Notes: generated by a model from the letters alone, not told the origin. Shown: positions 16,483 through 24,823, counted from the first letter of the stretch. The stretch is DNA of 64,000 nt from Actinophytocola oryzae (GCF_004364325.1 NZ_SOCP01000015.1:62001-126000), one strand, 5' to 3'. Translations and numbers: made by a program.

Positions 16483-17270
16483 ATGCCTGCGGATGTGCCG
16501 GTCGAAGTACCTGGTCTCGGCGCCGCCGATGCGGTTGTGTATGCACGGGAAGGTCCTCTTGTACCGGTGGCGGCTCGGCTCCGACCAGCCCCCCGCGGTA
16601 GACGCGCCGCCACCGCCCTCTCCCCGATGTGGAGGTCGTGGACGTGAGCGGGCTCGCGAGTGTGTTCGCCGACGGGCACGTCGACGGCTGTGAGCTGGCC
16701 GGCTACCACGCCGGGCTGTCCGCGGGCCTCGGCAAGGCGCTGGTGGACCTGGACGACACCGAGCTGGTCGCCGCCGCGCGAGGCGGGTTCGCCGCGGTGC
16801 CGGCGGAACGCGTGCACGAGGACGCGACGGTCGTCGAGCACGGCATGGTCGCCGCCGAGGGCGTCGCGATCCTGGACGTGCGGCTCCCCGCGGGACTGAC
16901 CGTGCTGCGCCCGGCCGGTGACCGGCCCGAGGTGGTGGGGCTGCGGCTCGCGGCCGTGCGGATCGGGTTGGTGCGCAAGGTGCTCGACCAGGCGCTGGCC
17001 CGCCAGACCGACGAGAACTCGCTGCTGCGGTGGCGGATCGGGCTGCGTGCCATCGGCGAGATCCGCGCGGTGTTGGAGGGGCTGCGGTGGCGGCTGGTGG
17101 GCCTGGCCGGGTTCCCGTCGCGCGCGGACGTCGCGGAGGTGCACGCGCGGCTCACCGACCTGGACTGGCGGGTGGCGCGGCTGTTCTGGCCGGAGGGCTA
17201 CCGCGAGGACCGGCGGGTGCGGGCGTTGTTCGTCGGCGAGCTGGTGGCCACGACCTGGGTCGGCGCCTGA
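16483..17270 (+). CDS. Hypothetical protein with a probable one-base frameshift (possibly acyl-CoA dehydrogenase-related)
   Basis: The uninterrupted part is 16644-17270 (208 aa from a GTG with GGAGG 8 nt upstream). A second reading frame from ATG 16483, preceded by CGGAG at a proper distance, runs into it: inserting one C in the run at 16622-16625 joins ALSP to DVEVVDVSG and gives one protein of about 262 aa. The helical C-terminal half (RIGLVRKVLDQALARQ, then RAIGEIRAVLEGLRWRLVGL) resembles the C-terminal domain of acyl-CoA dehydrogenases, but I see no FAD or catalytic motif. Function unknown. It converges on the response regulator. Confidence 0.55.
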
Positions 17271-17271
17271 G

Positions 17272-17919
17272 TCAGCCCGCGTCGCGGACGAGCAGCGCGA
17301 CCTCGACCCGGTTGACGCAGCCGAGTTTGGACAGCACGCGGCTGACGTAGGTCTTGATGGTCGGCTCGCTCATGTGGACGCGGCGGCCGATCTCGGCGTT
17401 GGACAGTCCCTGCGCGACCAGCCCGGCGATCTCGGTCTCGCGTTCGCCGAGCACGGCGAGCCGCTCACCGGCCCGCTGCCGGCGACCCGCGGCGGGGGTG
17501 ACCATGTCGAGGACGAGGCGGGTGACCTCGGGGGACAGGTAGGCGTCGCCGGTGTGGGCGGCGCGGACCGCGCGGATCAGCTCGTCGGGGGCGCAGTGTT
17601 TGAGCACGAACCCGGCGGCGCCGTCGTGCAGGGCGGCCAGCACGTTGGGTTCGGTGCCGAACGAGGTCAGCATGACCGCCTTGACCGCGGGCACCTGGCG
17701 GCGCAGCTCGCCCAGGGCGGCGAGCCCGTCGAGGACGGGCATGGTGATGTCGAGCAACACCACGTCCGGTCGGTGCCGCAACGCCTGCGTGACGGCGGTG
17801 TGGCCGTCGGCGGCGGTGGCGACGACCTCGATGTCGCCCGCCGACTCGAGCACGGTGGCGATACCCGCGGTGATGAGGGGTTCGTCGTCGGCGACCAGGA
17901 CACGCAGCACCTCAGCCAC
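17272..17919 (-). CDS. NarL/LuxR-family response regulator
   Basis: A 215-aa regulator. The receiver domain has acidic residues DDE at 11-13, phospho-acceptor Asp57 (VVLLDITMP) and Lys in VLKHCAPDE. The LuxR HTH is at about 154-200 (GLSNAEIGRRVHMSEPTIKT). The GTG at 17919 overlaps the kinase gene by 8 nt, so kinase and regulator are co-translated. The likely target is the 22-nt-spaced tandem repeat between the kinase and the divergent ABC transporter (19013-19050). Confidence 0.93.
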   Translation of the reverse strand: MAEVLRVLVADDEPLITAGIATVLESAGDIEVVATAADGHTAVTQALRHRPDVVLLDITMPVLDGLAALGELRRQVPAVKAVMLTSFGTEPNVLAALHDGAAGFVLKHCAPDELIRAVRAAHTGDAYLSPEVTRLVLDMVTPAAGRRQRAGERLAVLGERETEIAGLVAQGLSNAEIGRRVHMSEPTIKTYVSRVLSKLGCVNRVEVALLVRDAG

Positions 17920-18994
17920 CCATCCCGACGACGAAGCTGACCGGCATCAGCACGAACAGCAGCGTGGCGGTGGAGACGCCCAGCAGCGCGAGGCGGGTGC
18001 GGGTGAGGCGAGGTACCGGCGGCAGGTCCGGTGTGGCGGTGGGGAGCATCGCCACGAGCCGGAACTCGCCGTTCTCGACGCGGTGGTCGACGAACCCGCC
18101 CGCGGCGGCGGCCCGCTCGGCGAGCCCGACCAGCCCGTACCCGCCGCCCGCTGTCGGGCCCGCGGTCACGGGGTTGGTCACGGTGACCAGCAACACGTCG
18201 GTTTCGCGGGTCAGGTGTATGGCGACGGGTCGGCCCGGGGCGTGCTTGGCGGCGTTGGTGAGGCCCTCCTCGACGACCCGGTAGGCGGTCCGCGACACCG
18301 CGACCGGCAGCGGCGCGTCGGGGTCGCCGGTGACGCTCACCGCGACCCCGGCCGCGCGGAACTCGGTGACCAGGGCCGGGATCCGGTCCGCGCCGGGCCC
18401 GTCCGCGGCGGCGCCGCGCAGGGAGCCGATCAGCTGGTACAGCTCGGTGACGGCGTCGCGGGCGCTTCGGGCGAGCGCCGCCACCGCCTCGCTCTGCCGC
18501 GCCGGCAGGTCACCCACTTCGAGGGCCGCGGCCTGCACGGACACCAGACCGAGGCGCCGGCCGAGCGAGTCGTGCATGTCGCGGGCGATCCGCAGCCGCT
18601 CCCGCAGCTGTTCGCGTTCGGCGAGCAGCGCCCGTTCGGTCCGCAGCGCCCGGTTGTGCGCGTCGAGGGTCCGCACGAGGCGGCGGTGCTGAGCGAGGTA
18701 GCGGCCGACGAGCACCGGCAGGACGGTGAACACGACGAACCCGGACACGTGCTGGGGTGTGGCGGCCGGGTGGGCGGCGACCTGCGCCGCGGCGGCGGCG
18801 AACGCGGTGCCGACGACGACCGCGAGGTCGGTGCGTGCGGGCAGGGTCAGCCCGGTGAGGTAGGCCGTCCACACCAGCAGCGCGTACCCGAGCAGGGTCA
18901 TCATCCCGAAGGGCCCCTGGTTGGCCTGTGCCGCGGCGACGAACACCGCGAGGTTGGCCACGAGCACGGCGGCAACGGCGAGAGGTCGGCCCAT
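17912..18994 (-). CDS. Sensor histidine kinase (HisKA_3 type) with C-terminal membrane segment
   Basis: A 360-aa kinase. Four N-terminal hydrophobic segments (to about residue 100), a coiled linker, the phosphorylated His141 in ARDMHDSLGRRLG, the N-box EEGLTNAAKH (242-251) and the G-box GGYGLVGL (284-291) are visible. Unusually, another hydrophobic segment (about 334-357) follows the ATPase domain, so the kinase core lies between membrane segments. It pairs with the overlapping NarL-type regulator. TAGCCT at 19007-19002 lies 7 nt before the ATG, suggesting a leaderless transcript. Confidence 0.92.
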   Translation of the reverse strand: MGRPLAVAAVLVANLAVFVAAAQANQGPFGMMTLLGYALLVWTAYLTGLTLPARTDLAVVVGTAFAAAAAQVAAHPAATPQHVSGFVVFTVLPVLVGRYLAQHRRLVRTLDAHNRALRTERALLAEREQLRERLRIARDMHDSLGRRLGLVSVQAAALEVGDLPARQSEAVAALARSARDAVTELYQLIGSLRGAAADGPGADRIPALVTEFRAAGVAVSVTGDPDAPLPVAVSRTAYRVVEEGLTNAAKHAPGRPVAIHLTRETDVLLVTVTNPVTAGPTAGGGYGLVGLAERAAAAGGFVDHRVENGEFRLVAMLPTATPDLPPVPRLTRTRLALLGVSTATLLFVLMPVSFVVGMGG

Positions 18995-19001
18995 GCCGAG
19001 A

Positions 19002-19077
19002 AGGCTACGGGTCGACTTTCGTCGACAGTACGGGCGACTTTCGACGACAGCGGCCGACGCCCCCGGTTTCCTACGGT
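19002..19077. promoter_or_regulatory. Divergent promoter with tandem response-regulator repeat
   Basis: CGACTTTCGTCGACAG (19013-19028) is repeated as CGACTTTCGACGACAG (19035-19050), identical at 15 of 16 positions with a 22-nt period, about two helical turns. Each repeat contains a CGAC/GTCG-like inverted core around TTTC. TAGCCT (19007-19002) faces the kinase gene and TACGGT (19072-19077) faces the ABC gene, each 6 or 7 nt from its start codon. The repeat therefore lies between the two promoters and is probably the binding site of the adjacent NarL-type regulator. Confidence 0.65.
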
Positions 19078-19083
19078 GCCGGT

Positions 19084-19983
19084 GTGATCGAAGTGGAAGG
19101 CCTCAGCAAACAATACGGTCGTACCGTCGCGGTCGACGACCTGTCGTTCACGGTCAGACCGGGTCTGGTGACCGGGTTCCTCGGCCCCAACGGCGCGGGC
19201 AAGTCGACGACCATGCGGATGATGCTCGGCCTGGACCGGCCCAGCGCGGGCCGGGTCCTGATCGACGGGCGCCCCTACGCGGGCCTCACCGACCCGCTGC
19301 GGCAGGTGGGCGCGTTGCTGGAGGCACGGTCGGTGCACGGCGGCCGCCGCGCCCACCACCACCTGCGGTGGCTGGCGCAGACCAACCGGATCCCCACGGC
19401 CAGGGTGGACGAGGTGCTCGAGCTGGCCGGCCTGACCGGGGCGCGCCGCAAACGGGTCGCCGGGTTCTCCCTGGGCATGCACCAGCGGCTCGGTCTCGCC
19501 GCCGCCCTGCTCGGCGACCCGCCGGTACTGCTGTTCGACGAGCCGGTCAACGGCCTCGACCCGGAGGGCATCGTCTGGCTGCGCAACCTGATGAAGGGCT
19601 TCGCCGCCGAGGGCAGGACCGTGTTCGTGTCCAGCCACCTGATGAGCGAGATGGCGATGACCGCCGAGCACCTCGTGGTGATCGGGCGAGGGCGGCTGCT
19701 CGCGGACACGACGGTCGAGCGGTTCATCGCCGACAACACCCAGTCATACGTACGTATCGCCACCCCGGAGCCCGCGCGGCTCCGGGAGGCGCTGACCGCG
19801 GAGGGAATACAGGTGACCGACACCGACGACGGCGCGCTCGCCGCCCACGGCACCGACACGACGAAGGTGGGTGAGCTGGTCGCGCGACACGGGGTGGTGG
19901 TGCACGAGATGGCGGCCCGGTCGGCGTCGCTGGAGGAGGCGTTCGTGCAGCTGACCGGCGAGCACGTGGAGTTCGGCCGATGA
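19084..19983 (+). CDS. ABC transporter ATP-binding protein (drug or lantibiotic export type)
   Basis: A 299-aa ATPase. Walker A GPNGAGKST is at 34-42, the signature reads FSLGMHQR, Walker B is VLLFDEPVNGLDPEG, and a C-terminal extension typical of CcmA/NatA-type exporters follows. GTG 19084 is preceded by TACGGT 6 nt upstream, so the message is probably leaderless. The permease start overlaps its stop (ATGA). Divergence from a two-component system suggests that system senses a membrane or antibiotic stress and induces the exporter. Confidence 0.92.
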   Translation: MIEVEGLSKQYGRTVAVDDLSFTVRPGLVTGFLGPNGAGKSTTMRMMLGLDRPSAGRVLIDGRPYAGLTDPLRQVGALLEARSVHGGRRAHHHLRWLAQTNRIPTARVDEVLELAGLTGARRKRVAGFSLGMHQRLGLAAALLGDPPVLLFDEPVNGLDPEGIVWLRNLMKGFAAEGRTVFVSSHLMSEMAMTAEHLVVIGRGRLLADTTVERFIADNTQSYVRIATPEPARLREALTAEGIQVTDTDDGALAAHGTDTTKVGELVARHGVVVHEMAARSASLEEAFVQLTGEHVEFGR

Positions 19984-20744
19984 GCGCGTTCGCCGGGGTG
20001 CTGCGCGCGGAGTGGACCAAGGTCGCCACGGTCCGGTCGACCTGGTGGAGCCTGTTCACCACCACGGTCCTGTGCGTCGGGCTGGGTGTGCTGCTGGGGT
20101 TCCAGGTGGGCGGCGGGTCGTCGGACGGGCGGGGTGATCTCGAGGCGCTGATCGCGTTCTTCCCGTTGGTGATCGGGCAGATCGCGCTCGTGGCGTTCGG
20201 CGTGTTGGTGGCCGGCGCCGAGTACTCGTCCGGGACCGTGCGTGCCTCGCTCGTCGCGGTGCCGGCCCGCGGTGTGTTCCTCGCGGCGAAGACCTTGGTC
20301 ACGGCCGGGGTCGCGGGCGTGGTGTCGGTGGTGGTCGCGTTCGGCACGTTCTTCGCCACCCAGTGGGGCCTGGGCGAGCACGGCGTGTCGCTGTCCGATC
20401 CCGGGATGACGCGGGCGGTGCTGGGTGCCTGTGTGTACCTGACGGCGATGTGCGTGTTCGCGATGGGTGTCGCGACCGTGCTGCGCAGCTCCGCGTTGTC
20501 GCTGGGGATCCTGCTGCCGCTGCTGTTCCTGAACTCGCAGGGACTGTCGAGCGTGCCGGCGATCCGCTCGGTGACCCAGTACCTGCCCGACCAGGCGGGC
20601 GCGGGGTTGATGCGCGTCGGCGGCACGAGGTGGTTCATGGGCGAGCTGACATTCGGCGTGCTCGGGTCGCTGCTGGTGCTGTTGGGCTGGGTGGCTGCCG
20701 CCCTCGCGGGTGGTTACCTGTCACTGCGCCGCCGCGACGCCTGA
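19980..20744 (+). CDS. ABC transporter permease, ABC-2 type
   Basis: A 254-aa membrane protein with six hydrophobic segments and the ABC-2 pattern: an N-terminal basic segment (LRAEWTKVATVRSTWW), then helices including FFPLVIGQIALVAFGVLVAG, and a late extracytoplasmic loop. The ATG overlaps the ATPase stop, so the two make one exporter. The substrate is unknown; neighbouring two-component control suggests a toxic compound or cell-envelope antibiotic. Confidence 0.9.
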   Translation: MSAFAGVLRAEWTKVATVRSTWWSLFTTTVLCVGLGVLLGFQVGGGSSDGRGDLEALIAFFPLVIGQIALVAFGVLVAGAEYSSGTVRASLVAVPARGVFLAAKTLVTAGVAGVVSVVVAFGTFFATQWGLGEHGVSLSDPGMTRAVLGACVYLTAMCVFAMGVATVLRSSALSLGILLPLLFLNSQGLSSVPAIRSVTQYLPDQAGAGLMRVGGTRWFMGELTFGVLGSLLVLLGWVAAALAGGYLSLRRRDA

Positions 20745-20749
20745 CCTGC

Positions 20750-20762
20750 GGGTACCGTACCC
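20750..20762. promoter_or_regulatory. Perfect 13-bp palindrome overlapping the -10 of the duplicated TetR gene
   Basis: GGGTAC (20750-20755) and GTACCC (20757-20762) are perfect mirror arms around one C. The TACCGT inside (20753-20758) lies 6 nt before GTG 20765, the leaderless -10 position seen elsewhere in the window. A repressor bound here would cover the promoter of its own gene, so autorepression by the adjacent TetR protein is likely (inference). Confidence 0.55.
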
Positions 20763-20764
20763 GG

Positions 20765-21994
20765 GTGGCTCAAGCGCCCCCGCCCGGCCGACGCCCCGGC
20801 CGGCCACCGTCACTGACCCGCGACGGCGTGGCACGCGCGGCCCTGGAGCTGGGGGTGGCCCAGCTGTCGATGCCGGTGGTCGCCCGCAGGCTGGAGGTCG
20901 GCCACTCCACGCTCTACCGGTACGTCCACGACCGCGACGATCTGCTGCTCGCGGCGCTGGACCTCGCGATGCGGGAGTTCACGTGGCCGCGCCGGGACCA
21001 GCCGTGGCGGGAGCTGCTGACCTCGTTCGCCGACGCGGTGTGGCGGTTCCTGACCCGCTACCCGGGCATGGGGGAGGCGTCGCAGGCCGTGCCCGCGCTG
21101 CCGCCCACGGCACTGGAGATGGGTGCGGACTACGTGTCGCGGCTGTGTGCGGAGGGGATGTCGCGGCGCGACGCGATGATCGCGGTGAACTTCACCGCCG
21201 AGCTGACCGTCGCCGCCGAGATCGGTGTGCGCCGCACCAGGCGACTGATCGAGTCCGCGCGCGGCAGCCGCAGCCTGCAGGAGCTGTACGCGCCGGCAGA
21301 CGACCGCATGGACCGGCGGGGCTGGCTCGACGACAAGCTCGCGATCATGCTCGACGGCCTGGCCAGCCGTCTCGGCGAACCCGGCGCGACCACGTCTCCC
21401 GCACCGGCTCCGGTGCGGGAGACGGCGGAGCCGACGAGGGACGAGGTCGCCGGCGCGGGCCGCCGGATCGCGCGCTGCCTGGGACTGCCCGCGGTGTCGG
21501 TGCACGCGGTCGCCCACGAGCTGGGAGCCGACGTCAACGCCGTGCGCCGGGTGGCGGGCGACCGCGACGGTGTCGTGGTCGCGATGCTCGACGCGGTCGC
21601 GGCCGACGCGTCCGCCGCCGTACCCGACCCGACCCCGGAACCGCGCGACGAGCTGCTGGCCGTGGCGACCACCGGGTACACGGTGCTGGCGGCCGACCCG
21701 TGGGCGGTGATCGCGCTCGCGGTGGACGGACTGGCCTCACCCGCGGTGATGCCGTTGGCGGAGCGGGTGTTCGTGGCGTTCCACAAGGCCGGGGTGCCCG
21801 ACGAGTCGGTGGGCCACGCCAACCGGATCCTGTGGGGGCACGTGTACGGCACGGTCCTCAACCAGTCGGCGGCGGGCACGTTCGCCCGCCGGGTCGCGAT
21901 GAGCGTCGACCTCCCGCCGCCGACGGGCCCGACCCGTTCGACGCTGGGCATCGAGATCGTCGTCGACGGGTTGCTGGCGCACCTGGCGACGTGA
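20765..21994 (+). CDS. Tandem-duplicated TetR-family regulator
   Basis: A 409-aa protein, about twice the usual TetR length. The N-terminal half has a clear HTH (residues about 17-65; GVAQLSMPVVARRLEVGHST, then LYRYVHDRDDLL). The C-terminal half, after a Pro/Ala linker near 215-230, repeats a degenerate HTH (LPAVSVHAVAHELGADVNAV) and a ligand-type helical domain with a WGHVYGTVLNQ helix. It may be a one-chain pseudo-dimer. The start GTG 20765 is set by TACCGT 6 nt upstream and the palindrome there. Co-directional with the ABC exporter, which it may also affect. Confidence 0.85.
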   Translation: MAQAPPPGRRPGRPPSLTRDGVARAALELGVAQLSMPVVARRLEVGHSTLYRYVHDRDDLLLAALDLAMREFTWPRRDQPWRELLTSFADAVWRFLTRYPGMGEASQAVPALPPTALEMGADYVSRLCAEGMSRRDAMIAVNFTAELTVAAEIGVRRTRRLIESARGSRSLQELYAPADDRMDRRGWLDDKLAIMLDGLASRLGEPGATTSPAPAPVRETAEPTRDEVAGAGRRIARCLGLPAVSVHAVAHELGADVNAVRRVAGDRDGVVVAMLDAVAADASAAVPDPTPEPRDELLAVATTGYTVLAADPWAVIALAVDGLASPAVMPLAERVFVAFHKAGVPDESVGHANRILWGHVYGTVLNQSAAGTFARRVAMSVDLPPPTGPTRSTLGIEIVVDGLLAHLAT

Positions 21995-22061
21995 ACGAGA
22001 CGTGCACGAGACGGCAATCGCGGCGGAGTTGGCTCGGTGGTGACCCGAAAGGAGATCCCCG

Positions 22062-22385
22062 ATGACCAAGAAGATCATCGCCGTGGTCGGTGCGACCGGC
22101 CAGCAGGGCGGCGGCGTGGCCCGCGCGATCCTCGACGACCCGGCAGGCGAGTTCACCGTCCGCGCCCTGACCCGCAACCCCGGCTCGGACGCGGCGAAGG
22201 CGCTGGCCGCCCGCGGCGCGGAGGTGGTGGCGACGGACCTGGACGATGGGCCGAGCGTGCGTGCCGCGCTCGACGGTGCCTACTTCGTGAGGGGCCGCGC
22301 GCGGGTCGAGGACGGTCCCGGCGCGGTGCGGGACGCGCTGACCAGGCTCGTCCGCTCGTTCAGCGGGGTGCCCGTGACGGCTTAG
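22062..22385 (+). pseudogene. Truncated NmrA-family gene remnant
   Basis: The first 75 or so residues are a clear NmrA-family Rossmann start (GATGQQGGGVARAIL, then VRALTRNPGSDAAKALAARG, and DGAYFV), preceded by a strong AAAGGAG. After GAYFV the sequence no longer matches the family and the frame ends at 107 aa, whereas intact members are about 290-310 aa. The substrate domain is missing, so an internal deletion has removed most of the gene. A short stable protein could still be made because the ribosome site is intact. Confidence 0.65.
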
Positions 22386-22394
22386 GATGATCGT

Positions 22395-23633
22395 GTGCGC
22401 GTGACATCCAGCACCGTCGGCGTGAACACGACCGACTTCCTGGCCGATCCTCTCGGCCCTGCGACCGTCGCGGGCGCGCTGGTGCAGCAACCCGGCGAGG
22501 GCCGTCTGCTGTGGGCCGCGTACACGACGGCCCACGACGTCGACATCCCCGGCGTCACCAGCACGCTCGCGTGTGACGAAACCCCGGATCTGATCGTGTG
22601 GGGGCCCGCGCGGGACTGTCTCGCGCACCGGTATGTGCGTGACAGCTCGCCGGGGCGTCGTCGACTGTGGACGCTCACCCCGCAGCGCCTGGCCCTGCAC
22701 ACCGAGGTCGCGGCGCCGCTGCCGGAGCCGTCGCAGGGTGCGAGCCTGCTCGCGAAGGTCGCGAAGCTGGGCCGTGAGCTGGCGGAGAAGGTGAACGAGA
22801 CCCGCCTGCGGTTCGGCGCGAACGTCGAGGACGAGCCGGTCGCGCTGCCGACGCTGGAGCCGCTCGCGGAGATCCCGAGGTCGCGGATCGCCGGTTTCGA
22901 GGTCGCGCACCGCGGTGACACGCCGGTGCTGCGGTTGCGGCTCGTGGACCGGTCCGGCATCGACTTCCTGGTGGGCATGACCGACCGCGACGAGTGCGAG
23001 TACGCGGTCGGGCTGGCCAACGGCGAGCCGTCGCTGCGGCCGGGGGCGCGGGCGGAGTGGGTGGCGAAGCTGGCGGAGAAGTCCCGCAAGCTGGCCGAGC
23101 GGCTGGTGCGCCCAGGTGAGCAGGTGTTGCTGGCGGGCACGAACAACCACGGGTACGTGGGGGTGCAGCTGGGCCGGGAGCTGCGGGTGCCGCACGCGCC
23201 GCTGGGCGTGATGCCCGCGCTGAACCTGACGAAACTGCGGTGGCCGAGGCCGGCGCCGACGTCGCAGAACCCGAACGGGTGGCTGGACGACCCGACGATC
23301 GCGTTCTGGGTGCAGGCCGACCACGCGGGGCGGGACGCGGTGGCGCTGGCGGACATGCTGGCCCACACGAGGGGTGTGGCGCGGCTGGTGCTGACGAGGG
23401 CGCGGCTGGCGTTGGTGGCGGCGACCAAGCTGCTGGCCACGCCGCCGGACCCGGGCCCGCCGATGACGTCGGTGCTGGAGCTGCCTGCGACCCGGATCAG
23501 GGCGGTGGCCGCGGAGTACGCGGGCCACAGCCTGCCGCCGAAGCCGTTGCTGCGTCTGGACTTCACGGACGGTTCGACGCTGCGTCTACGCGACCCGATC
23601 GCGGCGCGTCAGGCAGCACTGATCGGCAGGTAA
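22395..23633 (+). CDS. Hypothetical protein, 412 aa
   Basis: A large soluble protein I do not recognise. The N-terminal half looks like beta-rich pleckstrin-like blocks (LIVWGPARDCLAHRYVRD, then RRRLWTLTPQRLALHTEV), and a second such block is near the C-terminus (LRLDFTDGSTLRLRDP). Two short Lys/Glu/Leu helices (LLAKVAKLGRELAEKVNE; WVAKLAEKSRKLAERLV) lie between. No signal or membrane segment. TAGGAT at 22383-22388 is 6 nt before GTG 22395, so the gene has its own leaderless promoter. Bacterial PH-like domains are a weak suggestion only. Confidence 0.75.
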   Translation: MRVTSSTVGVNTTDFLADPLGPATVAGALVQQPGEGRLLWAAYTTAHDVDIPGVTSTLACDETPDLIVWGPARDCLAHRYVRDSSPGRRRLWTLTPQRLALHTEVAAPLPEPSQGASLLAKVAKLGRELAEKVNETRLRFGANVEDEPVALPTLEPLAEIPRSRIAGFEVAHRGDTPVLRLRLVDRSGIDFLVGMTDRDECEYAVGLANGEPSLRPGARAEWVAKLAEKSRKLAERLVRPGEQVLLAGTNNHGYVGVQLGRELRVPHAPLGVMPALNLTKLRWPRPAPTSQNPNGWLDDPTIAFWVQADHAGRDAVALADMLAHTRGVARLVLTRARLALVAATKLLATPPDPGPPMTSVLELPATRIRAVAAEYAGHSLPPKPLLRLDFTDGSTLRLRDPIAARQAALIGR

Positions 23634-23671
23634 CCCACACTGCCGCTTCGACAGCCGGTTGCGTCGCCCAA

Positions 23672-23691
23672 CTATTCTAGTACTAGGATAG
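23672..23691. promoter_or_regulatory. PadR operator overlapping the -10 element
   Basis: A 20-bp near-perfect palindrome (CTATTCTAG at 23672-23680 against CTAGGATAG at 23683-23691; 18 of 20 positions symmetrical). TAGGAT (23684-23689) inside it is 7 nt before the padR GTG. Position and symmetry indicate autorepression by the PadR protein encoded directly downstream. Confidence 0.65.
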
Positions 23692-23696
23692 CTGCT

Positions 23697-24212
23697 GTGG
23701 AGCTGACTCCGGCCGAACTGACCCTGCTGGGCCTGCTGGTGGAGAAACCCCGCCACGGCTACGAGCTGGAGGAGGTCATCACCGCCCGCGGCATGCGTGA
23801 CTGGACCGAGATCGGCTTCAGCTCGATCTACTACCTGCTCACGAAGCTGCGCGCGAAGGGCCTGATCGCGGAGACGGGTGAACCCGCCCGCGGCAAGGCC
23901 CGGAAGGTGTACGCCCCGACTCCCGAGGGATTCCGGGCGTGCGCGGCCGGCGCGGAGGAGACGATCGCCACGCTGACGCCGGTGTTCCCGCCGGTGCTGG
24001 TCGGCCTGGCGAACCAGCCGACCATCCCGGCGGCGCGGCTGCACGACGCGCTGGCCCGACGAGCCGAGGCGCTGGCGGACAAGATCACCGAGGTCCGTGC
24101 GGCGGCGGCCCGGGAGCGGGTCCCACCGTTCGTGCGCGCCATCTTCGACTACTCACTGACCCAGCTGGAAGCCGAACAGCGCTGGCTGGCCGCCTACCGA
24201 GGAGAACTGTGA
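23697..24212 (+). CDS. PadR-family transcriptional regulator
   Basis: A 171-aa regulator: N-terminal winged helix (ELTLLGLLVEKPRHGYELEE, then SSIYYLLTKLRAKGLIAETG) and a C-terminal helical dimerisation domain typical of PadR. GTG 23697 follows a TAGGAT -10 by 7 nt, so it is probably leaderless. The operator palindrome covers that -10. Its stop overlaps the GyrI-like gene, so both are co-expressed; PadR proteins commonly respond to small molecules and control efflux or binding proteins. Confidence 0.92.
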   Translation: MELTPAELTLLGLLVEKPRHGYELEEVITARGMRDWTEIGFSSIYYLLTKLRAKGLIAETGEPARGKARKVYAPTPEGFRACAAGAEETIATLTPVFPPVLVGLANQPTIPAARLHDALARRAEALADKITEVRAAAARERVPPFVRAIFDYSLTQLEAEQRWLAAYRGEL

Positions 24213-24823
24213 CCCCCTACGACGTGAAACGCGAGCTGAGGTCGCTGTACGCGCCGAGGAACCGCGACTGGCAACTGGTCGAGGTGCCGCGCCAGCAGTT
24301 CGTCGCGGTCGACGGGGTCGGCGACCCCAACACCTCCGAGGACTACGCCGACGCGGTCCAGGCCCTGTACGCGGTGGCCTACACCGCGAAGTTCACGAGC
24401 AGACAGGCCGGCCGGGACTTCGTGGTGGGCCCACTGGAGGGCCTGTGGTGGTCGCCGACCCCGGAGGTGTTCACCACCCGCGCCAAGCACGCGTGGCACT
24501 GGCGCATGCTGATCAGCCAGCCGCCGTGGCTGACGCAGGACGACATCACGGCCGCGACGGACACCGCGTTCGCGAAGAAGAAGCTCCCCGCGATCACACG
24601 CGTCCGCCACGAGACCCTGAACGAGGCCACCAGCGCGCAGGTCCTGCACGTCGGCTCCTACGACGACGAGACCCCGCTGCTGGCGGCCCTGCACGACGAC
24701 TACCTGCCCGCCAACGACCTGACCATGACCGGCCACCACCACGAGATCTACCTCGGCGACCCCCGCAGGGTCGCGGCGGACAAGCTGCGGACGGTGATCC
24801 GCCAGCCCGTCGCGACCGCCTAG
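24209..24823 (+). CDS. GyrI-like small-molecule-binding domain protein
   Basis: A 204-aa protein of the GyrI/BmrR C-terminal-like superfamily in the form found beside PadR regulators: DWQLVEVPRQQFVAVDGVGD at the N-terminus, the middle VGPLEGLWW region and the HVGSYDDETPLLAALHD segment near 150. Relatives bind small hydrophobic cations and a few hydrolyse ligands. GTG 24209 overlaps the padR stop and has GGAG upstream. It probably binds, sequesters or senses the compound that releases PadR. The 3' end overlaps the convergent MFS gene by 4 nt. Confidence 0.82.
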   Translation: MTPYDVKRELRSLYAPRNRDWQLVEVPRQQFVAVDGVGDPNTSEDYADAVQALYAVAYTAKFTSRQAGRDFVVGPLEGLWWSPTPEVFTTRAKHAWHWRMLISQPPWLTQDDITAATDTAFAKKKLPAITRVRHETLNEATSAQVLHVGSYDDETPLLAALHDDYLPANDLTMTGHHHEIYLGDPRRVAADKLRTVIRQPVATA

